Source of the DNA: Acidobacteriota bacterium
Lineage (GTDB): Bacteria; Acidobacteriota; Blastocatellia; Pyrinomonadales; Pyrinomonadaceae
Reading direction: 5' to 3'
DNA: 64,000 bases
NCBI GenBank assembly: GCA_003223025.1
Contig: QHXR01000015.1
Span: 133,882 to 197,881 of the forward strand
Shown: positions 1 to 9,160 of the stretch, one piece after another
How the letters are laid out: the number at the start of each line of letters is the position of its first letter
How positions within the stretch are numbered: the stretch's first letter is position 1
Program-made: the position numbers and the translations under genes
The notes under the pieces: model-generated
Told to the model about the DNA's origin: nothing
What the model saw: only the letters and a program-made list of their open reading frames with translations
Databases searched by the model: none

Positions 1-94
1 ATCCCCTTCATCCCTGTAAAACTATCTGATCAGTCTGACCACCTGATTCTAATTGGGATCATTTTGTTTCGACGAAATGAGGTTGCGTCGAGCC

Positions 95-300
95 GTAGCG
101 TGCGGAGCACGCGGCTACAACTTTAGCTACACACGACGCTTCGAAGTGTGTAGACCGATGGCGGAATAGAGTCGAGCGTGTGAAACACGCGTCCGTCGCG
201 TCGCGTGTTCCACACGCTCGGATCATTTGTATCGACGAACCCCACGTTCCGCTTCGCTCCACGTGGGGCTAAAGTTGTGACCGCGTGCTCCGCACGCTAC
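95..300. repeat. 32-bp inverted repeat flanking GC-rich palindromes
   Basis: Positions 95-126 and 269-300 are near-perfect reverse complements (two mismatches in 32), each carrying the core GTAGCGTGCGGAGCACGCGG. Smaller GC-rich palindromes (around GTGTGGAACACGC) lie between them. The first 394 bases hold no convincing gene, only this repeat and the hairpin at 337-374. The structure resembles a REP/BIME-type element. It is seen directly in the sequence; its function is unknown. Confidence 0.75.
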
Positions 301-336
301 AGCTCGAGATGTCAGACATGATCTAACAAATTCAAC

Positions 337-374
337 GGGGATGAAAGGGATTCGGAAAAATCCTTTTCATCCCC
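337..374. repeat. Hairpin downstream of the MFS gene
   Basis: Arms 337-350 and 361-374 (GGGGATGAAAGGGA and TCCTTTTCATCCCC) pair with one mismatch around a 10-base loop. The words CCCCTTCATCCCTGTAAAA at 372-390 recur at the very start of the window, so this is part of a repeated element. It lies just past the stop of the minus-strand transporter and could end its transcript, but there is no T tract. Confidence 0.5.
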
Positions 375-394
375 TTCATCCCTGTAAAAATCTC

Positions 395-1660
395 CTACGC
401 CGTTGCCGTGTGCCTGCCTATTACCCTGACTGCATATAACGCCATCAGAAATGCGAGAAACATGATCCCACCCGCGACAAAAAATGTCCGGGAGATCGTG
501 TGACCGTCGAGCGTGTTCGCCGCATTGTTCAGCAACGGGCCTGCTAGAGTCGGCCCGATCGCACGTGCGAGACTTCCGCCCGACTGCAATATTCCCAGCG
601 CACTTCCTTGCTTGTGCTCGTGCGTGATCTTCGACGCGAGACTCGTCAGCGAAGGCGACGCGAGCGAGTTTGCAAACGCGAGTGCGACGCAGACTCCGAT
701 CAGTCCTGCGAGTCCCGTGAACACAGGCGTGACGAATGGGATGCAGAAAAAGGACGCCGCCATCAGAATGCATCCGAATACGATGAGGCGCGTTTCGCCG
801 AATTGTTTGACGAGCTTGTGAAACAGAACGCCTTGCCCGATGACAGCCGTGATTCCGACCAGTGCGAACAAGTAGCCATTCTGCTCGGCGTTATAACCAA
901 AGACATGCGCGGTGTAGAGCACGAACGCCGTCGTCATGATCGAGAACGCCGTGACGAGAAGAAAGTAGATGATATTTACGGTACCGAACTCGCGTTCCTT
1001 CAACGAGCCGAGCAACTGAGCGATGCGGCCGCCCGGTTCGGCCGGATGCAGCGTCGCATCGAAACGTCGCGATTCAGGCAATACGAAATAAACCGCGAGT
1101 GCAGCGATCAACGAAAGCGCTGCGGCGATAAAAAATGGAATGTGAACGCCGTACTTGCTCGTGATCCCGCCTATCGCCGGCCCGGCGACGAACCCGAGTC
1201 CGAACGCAGCTCCGAATAACGCCATTCCTTTCGCTCGATTCTCACGCGTCGTGACATCGGCGATGTAAGCCTGCGCCGCCGAGATATTCCCGCCCGTGAT
1301 TCCGCTGATGATACGGCCGACGAAAACGAGCACGAGCGTGTTCGCCAGTCCGAGCACGATATACCCGACCGCCGAGCCGAGCATGCTGATAAACAAAACC
1401 GGACGACGTCCGTATTTATCCGACAAGCGTCCGAGGATCGGCGAGAAGACGAACTGCATCCACGAATAGATCGAGACAACGAATCCGATCTCGGCCGGGC
1501 TCGCAAAAAACGGGGCCACTTGCGCGTAGATCGGCAGGACCGGGATGACCATTCCGAATCCGACGAGGTCGATGAACACGATTAGAAAGATCAGGATCAG
1601 CGGCGTGGTAAAGAATTTTTCCGTCTCGGTCGACGTGATCTTTTCTGCTTGGTCTTTCAT
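395..1660 (-). CDS. MFS transporter, TetA-like drug:proton antiporter family
   Basis: This 421-residue inner-membrane protein has the 12-helix layout of the major facilitator superfamily. Motif A is clear near residue 75 (GRLSDKYGRRPVL), and the GFGMVIPVLPIYA segment of helix 1 is typical of the TetA/TCR and multidrug efflux group. The start at 1660 is supported by an AAGGAAG ribosome binding site just upstream. It stands alone, with repeats on both sides and no TetR-type repressor next to it. The substrate cannot be told from sequence; drug efflux is a family-level guess. Confidence 0.88.
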   Translation of the reverse strand: MKDQAEKITSTETEKFFTTPLILIFLIVFIDLVGFGMVIPVLPIYAQVAPFFASPAEIGFVVSIYSWMQFVFSPILGRLSDKYGRRPVLFISMLGSAVGYIVLGLANTLVLVFVGRIISGITGGNISAAQAYIADVTTRENRAKGMALFGAAFGLGFVAGPAIGGITSKYGVHIPFFIAAALSLIAALAVYFVLPESRRFDATLHPAEPGGRIAQLLGSLKEREFGTVNIIYFLLVTAFSIMTTAFVLYTAHVFGYNAEQNGYLFALVGITAVIGQGVLFHKLVKQFGETRLIVFGCILMAASFFCIPFVTPVFTGLAGLIGVCVALAFANSLASPSLTSLASKITHEHKQGSALGILQSGGSLARAIGPTLAGPLLNNAANTLDGHTISRTFFVAGGIMFLAFLMALYAVRVIGRHTATA

Positions 1661-1678
1661 CTTCTTCCTTCTTGTTTA

Positions 1679-1811
1679 GTGCTGTTTCGTGTGGTTAGTG
1701 TGGTTCGTGGTTTGGTTTTCGGGTTGTTGACTCGAACCTCACGGAACATCTCGAAAAGATCGCGGAAATAAAGCCGGAACCACGAAACACACTAACCACA
1801 CCAAACAGCAC
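1679..1811. repeat. 34-bp inverted repeat with a GTG-periodic arm
   Basis: The arms 1679-1712 and 1778-1811 are reverse complements with two mismatches in 34. They are built on words such as GTGTGGTTAGTGTGGTTCGTG. The same style recurs at 23801-23891 and, as a single arm, around 23930-23970. It fills most of the gap between the divergent MFS and M61 genes and could form a long hairpin. Confidence 0.8.
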
Positions 1812-1923
1812 GAAACGGACAGGCGGCATGTCTCAAAAAACCACCGGCAATCCCCAATCAAAAGCAACTATAGTAAGATAACAAAAACTACGAACGAACA
1901 AAGGATGGAGAATTTACTGACTC

Positions 1924-3783
1924 ATGAGAGTGAAACTGAACACGGTCGCGTTGCTTCTCACGGCGATTTTCTTTATGTACCAGGACACGCCTGCTAAATC
2001 GAAAACTTCGGGCAAGACGAAATCAATATCGGCGAGCGAACAATCGTCATCGCCGAACATCAGTTACACGGTTTCAATGTCGGAGCCGTGGACGCATCTT
2101 CTGGAAGTTGAAATGCGGCTCAAGTGGAATCGAATGCCGGATGCGGCTCAGTTGAAGATGCCGGTCTGGACGCCGGGCAGCTACCTCATTCGCGAATACG
2201 CGCGTCAGGTCCAGGACTTCTCGGTGAAAGACGGTGGTGGCAAAGATCTCGCGTGGCAGAAGATCAATAAAAATACCTGGCAGATCGATACGAATAAGGC
2301 GAAAGAGATCGTCGCTAGATATCGAGTTTATTCGAATGAGCTCACCGTTCGAACGAACGAGTTGAATGACGAACATGGATTCTGGAACAACGCTGCGACG
2401 TTGATGTTCCCCGCCGGACAGTTGAACGCACCATCGACGGTGACCGTAAATCCGTACGGCAAATGGAAGGTGGCGACGGGCTTGCCGACCGTTTCGGGAA
2501 GTGCGAATACTTTTCGCGCTCCGAACTTCGACGTCCTCTACGATTCGCCTTTCGAAGTCAGCGACTACAAAGAGATCTCCTTCGACGTTCGCGGCAAGAA
2601 GCATCGCTTCATCATGAGCGGTGAAGGTAATTACGATCTAAAGAAGCTTGCAGAAGACGCAGCCAAAGTCGTCGAAGAAGCTGCGAAGATCTTCGGCGAG
2701 CTTCCTTACGACGATTACACGTTCATCGTAAATCTACGCGGAGGCGGAGGACTTGAACATCTCAACTCGACGGCTCTTCAGTACAACCGCTTCGGCTTTA
2801 AACCGAAAGCTCGTTACAACGGATTTCTCTCGCTGATGGCGCATGAGTATTTTCACGCGTTCAATGTGAAACGCATTCGACCCGATGCGCTCGGCCCGTT
2901 CGATTACGAGAACGAAAATTACACGAAGCTTCTTTGGGTCGCCGAAGGCGGGACCGCGTATTACGAAAGTCTTCTGCTGCGGCGAGCGGGATTGATCAGC
3001 GATGCGGAGTTGTTGGAAGGCCGCGCGAACACGATCGAGCAATTGCAAAATCGTCCCGGACGTTTTGAGACGAGTCTCGAAGAAGCGAGCTTCGACGCAT
3101 GGATCAAATATTATCGTCAGGATGAGAACTCGATAAATAATCAGATCTCGTACTACGACAAAGGCGAGATCGTGAGCATGATGCTCGACGTGACGATCCG
3201 GACCTCGTCGAACGGCGCGAAGTCGCTCGACGATGTCATGCGATATCTCTACAACGAGTTCTATAAAAAGAATCGCAATTACACGCCGGCTGATTTTCAG
3301 AAGGCTGCAGAGATGGCGGCCGGCCAAAGCTTGAATGACTTTTTTAGCAAGTACGTTCGAGGCGAAGCTGAGATCGATTACGACGGAATCGTTAACGGCA
3401 TCGGACTGCAGATGAAAGTAGAAAAGTCCGACTCGACGAAGGCATATATCGGTGCCGATCTCGCCGAAGAGAACGGACGCCTGACGATCCGAACCGTGGC
3501 GGCGAACACGCCGGCATATCAGTATGGATTGAACACCGGCGATCAGATCGTCGCGATCGACGGTTATCGTGCGAGCAATGCGTTTCTTCAGAGCTACCTT
3601 GCGGATCGAAAGCCGAACGATACGGTAAGGCTGACGGTATTTCGATTCGACAAACTTCGCGATGTAAATTTCAAACTCGGTGCAAACATGCGTGCGAATT
3701 ATTCGTTCGCACCGGTGCCGACACCGAGCGATGATCAGAAGCGTTTGTACGCGGATTACATGAAGGCGGAGTTGGGGAAATAG
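1924..3783 (+). CDS. Secreted M61-family metallopeptidase with PDZ domain
   Basis: The 619-residue protein starts with a hydrophobic signal segment (residues 7-19), so it probably acts in the periplasm. The zinc motif HEYFH is at residues 307-311, followed about 30 residues later by AEGGTAYYE, whose Glu is the expected third ligand. A PDZ domain lies near residues 510-590. This order (N-terminal beta domain, thermolysin-like core, PDZ) is that of M61 glycyl aminopeptidases. No operon partner is evident: a repeat block follows and a lipoprotein gene comes after it. Confidence 0.92.
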   Translation: MRVKLNTVALLLTAIFFMYQDTPAKSKTSGKTKSISASEQSSSPNISYTVSMSEPWTHLLEVEMRLKWNRMPDAAQLKMPVWTPGSYLIREYARQVQDFSVKDGGGKDLAWQKINKNTWQIDTNKAKEIVARYRVYSNELTVRTNELNDEHGFWNNAATLMFPAGQLNAPSTVTVNPYGKWKVATGLPTVSGSANTFRAPNFDVLYDSPFEVSDYKEISFDVRGKKHRFIMSGEGNYDLKKLAEDAAKVVEEAAKIFGELPYDDYTFIVNLRGGGGLEHLNSTALQYNRFGFKPKARYNGFLSLMAHEYFHAFNVKRIRPDALGPFDYENENYTKLLWVAEGGTAYYESLLLRRAGLISDAELLEGRANTIEQLQNRPGRFETSLEEASFDAWIKYYRQDENSINNQISYYDKGEIVSMMLDVTIRTSSNGAKSLDDVMRYLYNEFYKKNRNYTPADFQKAAEMAAGQSLNDFFSKYVRGEAEIDYDGIVNGIGLQMKVEKSDSTKAYIGADLAEENGRLTIRTVAANTPAYQYGLNTGDQIVAIDGYRASNAFLQSYLADRKPNDTVRLTVFRFDKLRDVNFKLGANMRANYSFAPVPTPSDDQKRLYADYMKAELGK

Positions 3784-3790
3784 GTTCATT

Positions 3791-3944
3791 GCTCCGTTAG
3801 GAGCGATACATTGGTAGAAAGAGATCACAAGACGAGATTCGAGCTCCGTTAGGAGCGACACGTTGCCGATGGCGTGCCGCTCGTGACGGAGCTCTGAAAT
3901 TCTTTCATTGCGTTATCTACCAATATTTGGCTCCTAACGGAGCC
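3791..3944. repeat. Three copies of a GCTCCGTTAGGAGC palindrome
   Basis: GCTCCGTTAGGAGCG occurs at 3791-3805 and 3843-3857, and the inverted form GGCTCCTAACGGAGCC at 3929-3944. Each is itself palindromic, so the block can fold as a cloverleaf-like REP cluster. An in-frame TTG inside the last copy (3927) would extend the next gene but is unlikely to be used. Confidence 0.75.
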
Positions 3945-3989
3945 CGATTAGAATCGAGGACAAGGACGACGACTGCTAATCTGTTCTAT

Positions 3990-5270
3990 ATGCGTTGGAT
4001 CATTTTCTTACTTCTGGCGATGATTGTTGCGGGCTGCTCGCGCCCTGACAGCGGGCCACTCAGCGGACCGCCGACTTCGCTCAGCCAGGTTCCCGCCGTT
4101 CGACTTAACTTCCGTTACGAAGCCGATGTTCCGCCGCCTGATCCAGTGAAAGATGCGACGAAGGAAGATCGCAATGCGGCGGTGCAATCCGATTTCGACG
4201 CGAACCGTCCGCAGGAAGTCCTCGATAAGACGATCACATCGCCGGATTCGAAACGCGTGCTCACGGTCTATCACAAAACGGGTGACATGCAGAACGAATT
4301 TCGACTCGACATGTACACGGCGGATGGAAAGATCCTGAAGAAAGTGACTGCCGATGTGATGGCCGTGCATTTTCCCGACACGATCCGATGGTCGCCCGAT
4401 TCGACGGCCGTCGCATTTGTCGCGATGGTCCGCGGTACGACGGTGGATGAGACCTCGACCGCACCGGCACCCGATCCTGAAACATCGATCGCGAATACAA
4501 ATACGAATGCCGCTTCGGCACTCAACGACGTCAACGCGAACACGAATATCGAGCCGATCGCAGCAGCAACTCCCGCCGCTCCGACCGGCATCCTGACATT
4601 TCGTACCGAGCAGATCTACATCTGCAACGCCGACGGCGACGGTGCGAAATCGATCACGCAGAACGAAGGCCTGATCTATTTCTATTACGTTTGGGCTCCG
4701 GATAGCTCGGCACTTGCGGCGCTCGCCGCGAAATCGATCGAGTGGAAATACTTGAACGATCGTGCGGATCAGATGAGCGAGACATTCGTACCCGTCGGCC
4801 GCCCGCGCGTCATCGAAAAGAACGGACGCGAGCGTCGGCTTGACGACGCGCTGACGGCGGTGCAGCCGGTTTGGTCGCCCGATTCGTACAAGGTCGCGTG
4901 TGCGTTCGAGAATCAGATCCGGATCTACGATGCGGCCGGTACGACACCGACGCAAGCCGCGATCCCGCTCCGAAACAGTTTGCTGATCTCGTCTCAAGCT
5001 TACGATCGCGAACAGGCCGAGAAATTAAATGCTCCGGCTGATGCGAACACGGTGCAGGTGGCAAACTCGAATACGAACGCCGGCCCGACGACATTACCGG
5101 ATGAGAAAACGCTCGTGTCATTCAATCCGATCGTCGCGTTGAACTGGCAGTCCGACGAGCTGCTTTATTTTCAAACCGCATATATCAAGCGGATGAAAAA
5201 CGAAGCCGACAGCGTGACAAGCTTTCCGCGATGGCATCGATTGGTGTTCAGTCCGCAGGCGGGGAAGTAA
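3990..5270 (+). CDS. Lipoprotein with TolB-like beta-propeller repeats
   Basis: The ATG at 3990 gives a 426-residue protein with a lipoprotein signal peptide (MRWIIFLLLAMIVAGC), which decides against the upstream TTG. PD40/TolB-like strands recur as RWSPDSTAVAFVA, VWAPDSSALAALA and VWSPDSYKVACAF. Asn/Thr-rich linkers (residues around 165-190 and 350-365) separate the modules. The likely location is membrane-anchored in the periplasm. It probably acts as a propeller scaffold or sensor; no enzyme motif is visible and no Tol-Pal genes are adjacent. Confidence 0.8.
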   Translation: MRWIIFLLLAMIVAGCSRPDSGPLSGPPTSLSQVPAVRLNFRYEADVPPPDPVKDATKEDRNAAVQSDFDANRPQEVLDKTITSPDSKRVLTVYHKTGDMQNEFRLDMYTADGKILKKVTADVMAVHFPDTIRWSPDSTAVAFVAMVRGTTVDETSTAPAPDPETSIANTNTNAASALNDVNANTNIEPIAAATPAAPTGILTFRTEQIYICNADGDGAKSITQNEGLIYFYYVWAPDSSALAALAAKSIEWKYLNDRADQMSETFVPVGRPRVIEKNGRERRLDDALTAVQPVWSPDSYKVACAFENQIRIYDAAGTTPTQAAIPLRNSLLISSQAYDREQAEKLNAPADANTVQVANSNTNAGPTTLPDEKTLVSFNPIVALNWQSDELLYFQTAYIKRMKNEADSVTSFPRWHRLVFSPQAGK

Positions 5271-5280
5271 CAGGTCAATA

Positions 5281-5343
5281 CCACCTGCGGTAGCGGGTGG
5301 TTCGACTTGCGGGATAAATGAACCCACCCGCTGCCGCAGGTGG
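5281..5343. repeat. CCACCTGCGGTAGCGGGTGG inverted pair
   Basis: Arms 5281-5300 and 5324-5343 are reverse complements with one difference (GGTAGC against GGCAGC). The same element, in a longer form, is found at 37808-37919. It ends 16 bases before the start of the DinB-like gene, so it lies in that gene's leader. Confidence 0.85.
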
Positions 5344-5359
5344 GACTGGCAGGATCGCT

Positions 5360-5896
5360 ATGAAATACGAAACGATCGATGAGATATACGCGGGAAATGA
5401 AAAGGCCCGCGTACGCTTGAAGGAAGTTGTCGCAACGCTGCCGGACGAAACTGCTACCGCGCTTCCCGAAGGCGAGAAGTGGACGGTCGCTCAGATCGTC
5501 GAACATATCTCGATGGTCGATGAAGGCGCGATGCGAATCTGCGCGCGGCTTCTTAGAAAAGCGCAGGAAGCCGGTCAAGCGCACGATGGAAAGGTCGTGA
5601 TCTCAGACAATTTTATGCAGAAGGGGGCTGAGATAGCGGCGATAAAGATCCAAGCTCCCGACATCGTTCAGCCGACCGGAACTAAGTCGATCGCCGATTC
5701 GCTTGCAAAGCTGGATGAGATTTCAGTGAAGTTGGAAAGTATGCGAGATCTTTTCAAATCGGTTGACGGTACCGAGCTCAAATTTCCTCATCCATTCTTT
5801 GGCGACATCTCCGCTCACGAGTGGCTTACTTTGAAGGGCGGACACGAGAGGCGTCACACAAAGCAGATCGAAAATGTCCTCGCGAAAATAAAATAG
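5360..5896 (+). CDS. DinB-like domain protein
   Basis: The ATG at 5360 yields 178 residues; the longer frame from 5318 would be coded by the repeat and is rejected. The pattern ALPEGEKWTVAQIVEHISMVD near the N-terminus and GHERRHTKQIENV at the C-terminus fits the DinB/YfiT four-helix bundle, with His residues at the usual metal positions. Such proteins are metal-binding and sometimes thiol transferases; the substrate is unknown. A strong hairpin follows the stop. Confidence 0.75.
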   Translation: MKYETIDEIYAGNEKARVRLKEVVATLPDETATALPEGEKWTVAQIVEHISMVDEGAMRICARLLRKAQEAGQAHDGKVVISDNFMQKGAEIAAIKIQAPDIVQPTGTKSIADSLAKLDEISVKLESMRDLFKSVDGTELKFPHPFFGDISAHEWLTLKGGHERRHTKQIENVLAKIK

Positions 5897-5899
5897 AAA

Positions 5900-5934
5900 G
5901 GTTCCGGCAGTGAGGAGGGCTCACCGCCGGAACC
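5900..5934. terminator. Hairpin between convergent genes
   Basis: The arms GGTTCCGGCAGTGAG (5900-5914) and CTCACCGCCGGAACC (5920-5934) pair at 14 of 15 positions around a five-base loop. The hairpin sits four bases after the DinB-like stop, between two convergent genes. It lacks a T tract, so it may be Rho-dependent or an RNA-stabilising end. Confidence 0.55.
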
Positions 5935-6034
5935 GTGGCCAAGCACAAATTCGTTCCTACCCTTGATCGAAAAAGTTGCTCGGACTATTTCAAGAAAGGG
6001 ACGAGATCACACGAGTTGATCTCGCCCTGCCGTG

Positions 6035-8260
6035 TTACCTCGCGATCGTCGGAACGTCACCATTCAGACCGAACTGCACGGACTGAAATCCTCCATCCGA
6101 ACTCCGCAAGATATACCATTTGCCATCCGACGGACGGAACACCGCGATGTCGCTGCGGCTGTCGCCATCGTAATTTCCGGCGACCGGGATGTCGCCATCT
6201 AGACCGAATCGCGTCGCCTGGAATCCGCCATTCGAACTGTACGAGATGTACCAGACTCCGACCGACGGCCTGTAGACGACGAGATCAGACTTGCCGTCTC
6301 CGTCGAAATCTCCACGGACCGGAATGTCGCCGCTGAGCCCGAAGTGAGCCGCACCGAACTGTCCATCAGAGCTTCGCAGCCAGTACCAGTTTCCGTCGCT
6401 CGGGCGGAATACCGCGATGTCATCGCGACCGTCGCCATCAACATCGAGCGGCAGCGGCTTGTCTTCGGCAAGACCGAACCGCGTGATGACGAAGCCTGTG
6501 TTCGTACTTTTCTTGATGTACCAGACACCGGTCGACGGACGATAGACAGCGAGGTCGTTGATGCCGTCGCCGTCGAAGTCGCCGCGAGTCGCAATGTCCG
6601 TAGCGAAACCGAACTGCTCAGTGCTCAGTCCGCCATCCGAACTACGCTTGATCTGCCACACGCCTAAACCATCGACATTGCGGAAGACCGCGGTGTCGGT
6701 GCGGCCGTCGCCGTCGTAGTCCGCCGAGACGACCTTGTCATTCGCCGTTCCGAAATTCGTCGCGGTGAATCCCGCGCCGTTGAGCGAATACCAGTTTCCA
6801 TCCGACGGCCGGAAGACCGACAGATCGTTGTGGCCGTCCCCATCGAAATCAGCGAGATTCGACCGTTGGACAAACTGTCCTCGGATCTCGCCGCCCGCGT
6901 TGTTCACACTTGTGATGACCGCCGACCAGAGACCGGAGCGGAGCTGGCTGACCTGTCCCGCGTTGACGTCGATCGTCACTGACGGAAAGTTTCCATTGAT
7001 GCCGCCGACAACGCCAAGATCAAGAACGAGTACGCCATCGCCGATAAGAGCTTCGATCCGTGCACCCGTCTGGTTACTTCCGAGATTATGGAATTCACCA
7101 AAGACAGTCGCCTGAGTTTCTGTCGCGTTGAGACTGACTTTGATCTCGCCAGTCGCGTTCGTTGTAACCGGAGGCGTAACGCCAGCGCCGGTCAAGTGTG
7201 ATTCGAACGAGCGTCCCAAGGACGGGCTCGGGCTTGCACTCGGGCTGGGACTCGGACTCGGAGTCGGTGATTCACCCGGAGACGGACTCGCCGTCGGACT
7301 CGGACTTGGGCTAGGACCGGTGAAGCCGCCGAAGGTGCCCGTAAGAATATTCGACCCGCCGTTTTGAACTACGATCGTCGATCCGACGACAACCGCCGGA
7401 ACTGTCTGGCCGTTGTCGGTTCGCAGACGAAGTCTGCCTTCGCCGCTCGAAACGAACATCGAACCGACGTTTACTCCATCCACGACGACCGCGAGCTGCG
7501 TGCCGCCCGCGAGATTGATCTGATTGACGCGGACCTCGAGCTCGAGACGGCTGCTGTGAATTTCAAATTGCGCGAAGCCCGTCGGCAGTACGCCGTTGAT
7601 GGTCGCACCTGAAAGTCCGGCGAAGAGATCACCGCCGGCATTCGGCGAACCGCTCGGTGAAGGGCTTGGAGTTCCGTTCGGCGAACCTGTCGGTGACGGG
7701 CTCGGCGTTCCGTTCGGCGATCCGGTCGGCGACGGACTCGCGCACGGAGATGCGCTCGGTGACGGACTCGGGCTGCCATTCGGCGAAGCCGTTGGCGACG
7801 GAGTAGCCGAGCCGAATGTTCCGGCGAGCACTACCGTGCTTCCGTTCGATACCTGGACCGGCATGCCGGACGTGATGACCGGAACCGGTTGGCCGTCTTC
7901 GGTACGCCGTCGAAATAAAAACGATCCGCACGTGCTGACGGTTGTATCGCCGAGAACGGCGTTATTGATCGTAACGGTAAGCACCGTTCCCGCGGGCAAA
8001 TTGACCGATGATCCCGTTACGTCGAGTCGTCTTCGATTCTGATCATCGACCCTGTAATCGCCAAAACCGGCCGGCGTTACGCCATCGATCGGATCTCCGA
8101 TTAGGTTTGCGCTGAGCCGGATATCATCGCTTAACATTTCTTCGGCGCTCGCCGTGCGGTCGCCTATAGCGAATGGGGCTACGACCCATAACGCCACCAG
8201 CACGAGCAGAGCGCCGAATCTCACGAAATTTCGATTCCCTTTTGTGTATTTCATTTTCAT
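6035..8260 (-). CDS. Secreted CHRD-domain protein with FG-GAP/VCBS repeats
   Basis: This 741-residue exported protein has a signal peptide ending near ASA. Two homologous beta-sandwich modules of about 90 residues (roughly residues 45-155 and 210-310) follow, separated by Ser-Pro-rich linkers. A CHRD-type domain (around 350-465) comes next, then six FG-GAP/VCBS blades with DxDGDGxxD calcium loops, the last degenerate (NYDGDSRSD). It is probably a cell-surface adhesion or matrix protein. A second ATG at 8254 is better spaced from the AAGG site and may be the true start. The Pro/Ser linker DNA is itself repetitive (7225-7320 and 7640-7800). Confidence 0.85.
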   Translation of the reverse strand: MKMKYTKGNRNFVRFGALLVLVALWVVAPFAIGDRTASAEEMLSDDIRLSANLIGDPIDGVTPAGFGDYRVDDQNRRRLDVTGSSVNLPAGTVLTVTINNAVLGDTTVSTCGSFLFRRRTEDGQPVPVITSGMPVQVSNGSTVVLAGTFGSATPSPTASPNGSPSPSPSASPCASPSPTGSPNGTPSPSPTGSPNGTPSPSPSGSPNAGGDLFAGLSGATINGVLPTGFAQFEIHSSRLELEVRVNQINLAGGTQLAVVVDGVNVGSMFVSSGEGRLRLRTDNGQTVPAVVVGSTIVVQNGGSNILTGTFGGFTGPSPSPSPTASPSPGESPTPSPSPSPSASPSPSLGRSFESHLTGAGVTPPVTTNATGEIKVSLNATETQATVFGEFHNLGSNQTGARIEALIGDGVLVLDLGVVGGINGNFPSVTIDVNAGQVSQLRSGLWSAVITSVNNAGGEIRGQFVQRSNLADFDGDGHNDLSVFRPSDGNWYSLNGAGFTATNFGTANDKVVSADYDGDGRTDTAVFRNVDGLGVWQIKRSSDGGLSTEQFGFATDIATRGDFDGDGINDLAVYRPSTGVWYIKKSTNTGFVITRFGLAEDKPLPLDVDGDGRDDIAVFRPSDGNWYWLRSSDGQFGAAHFGLSGDIPVRGDFDGDGKSDLVVYRPSVGVWYISYSSNGGFQATRFGLDGDIPVAGNYDGDSRSDIAVFRPSDGKWYILRSSDGGFQSVQFGLNGDVPTIAR

Positions 8261-8605
8261 TACCTTCTTTTTTCTTCTGATTTCCCGAACCGTTCTTGAA
8301 GAAGAGAGTTTCCCGCAATCCGGTTACGCAAAATCACAGTGTGAAGGTGAAGGATGAAAAGACAGGGCAGGGAAAAAAGGAGAGGTATTTGAAGCAGACG
8401 CATTTATTTGGTCGAGGCTCTAAACACGAGGAATTCAAAAAACTTAAGAAAGTTCTATTTGGATTTAAGATTTATGAGTCCCAAGAGGTTTAACCTTCCT
8501 TCTCTTTTACATTGCCTCTTTTAAATTGCCACTAGCTTTAGCTAGTGGACTGGCAAAAAAAGATTTGGCTTTAGCCCAACTCAGTAATGAAAGGAGTCTC
8601 CCACG
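8261..8605. other. Gene-free stretch holding the left REP unit
   Basis: This 345-base gap separates the divergent surface protein and RAYT genes. Its only clear feature is the REP unit at 8520-8576. A 65-codon open frame at 8296-8493 is Lys-rich, has no ribosome binding site and matches nothing I know, so I see no gene here. Confidence 0.6.
8520..8576. repeat. Left REP unit
   Basis: A 30-bp segment (8520-8549), identical to 9161-9190, carries the hairpin CCACTAGC-TTTA-GCTAGTGG. It is followed 17 bases later by GGCTTTAGCC at 8567-8576. It ends 30 bases before the transposase start. Confidence 0.85.
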
Positions 8606-9043
8606 ATGCCTTGGATAAAAGTATGGCTACATTTCGTCTGGTCCACGAAAAACAGAATTCCTTACTTGCAGAACTCGATCCGCCCGAGAGTGCTCGATCA
8701 CATTCGGCAAAATGCGCGCAAGAAAAATATCTATGTAGATTTCATCAATGGTTACACTGAACACATCCATTGCCTGATCTCTTTGGGGAACGATCAAACT
8801 CTGGAAAAGATAATGCAGTTGATCAAGGGTGAGTCCTCGTTCTGGATAAACAAAAACAATCTCACAGAAAAAAAGTTCCAGTGGCAAGACGAGTATTTTG
8901 TCGCGTCCGTCAGCGAATCAAATCTTGAAAAGGTAAGAAGATATATCGCGAAGCAGGAAGAACATCATTCCACGGTTCCATTTGAGAAGGAGTTTGATCA
9001 GCTGCTACTTAGGGCAGGATTTCAGAGATTTAAGGACAAGTAA
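8606..9043 (+). CDS. REP-associated tyrosine transposase (RAYT, Y1 HUH family)
   Basis: The 145-residue protein is a complete Y1 transposase domain. The HUH metal motif is EHIHCLISL (His53 and His55), and the likely catalytic tyrosine is Tyr113 in RRYIAKQEEHH. The QDEYFVASVSESNLE block is diagnostic of the IS200-like/RAYT group. An AAAGGAG site nine bases upstream supports the ATG. It lies between identical REP units, so it probably nicks and spreads REP sequences and is a domesticated single-copy gene rather than an insertion sequence. The length is normal and no lesion is seen. Confidence 0.9.
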   Translation: MPWIKVWLHFVWSTKNRIPYLQNSIRPRVLDHIRQNARKKNIYVDFINGYTEHIHCLISLGNDQTLEKIMQLIKGESSFWINKNNLTEKKFQWQDEYFVASVSESNLEKVRRYIAKQEEHHSTVPFEKEFDQLLLRAGFQRFKDK

Positions 9044-9160
9044 TGTCCGCTTGTTTTGGGCTGAAGCCAGGGAATATTTGGATTAAATTCGGCTAAAGCC
9101 AGGTGTGTGGATATTCGACCTCCACCTAAAAGGTGGAGGCAATTTAAAGAATTGATGATT

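Noticed and set aside
1728..1745. GACTCGAACC resembling the T-loop of a minus-strand tRNA
   Set aside because: The flanking bases do not form a T stem, there is no acceptor stem or anticodon arm, and the word lies in the loop of an inverted repeat.
2734..3861. Long minus-strand open frame over the M61 gene
   Set aside because: It is antisense to a clear M61 peptidase and has Arg/Ile-rich, non-protein-like composition; it is a codon-bias shadow.
3927..3989. Upstream TTG start for the TolB-like lipoprotein
   Set aside because: It would place the lipoprotein signal 22 residues inside the protein and use a palindromic repeat as coding sequence.
4008..4997. 329-codon antisense frame over the TolB-like lipoprotein gene
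   Set aside because: Its Arg/Asp-rich composition comes from reading GC-rich codons backwards, and the sense frame has a lipobox and propeller repeats.
8296..8493. 65-codon Lys-rich open frame before the RAYT gene
   Set aside because: It has no ribosome binding site, low-complexity composition and no recognisable family, and it lies in repeat-bearing intergenic DNA.
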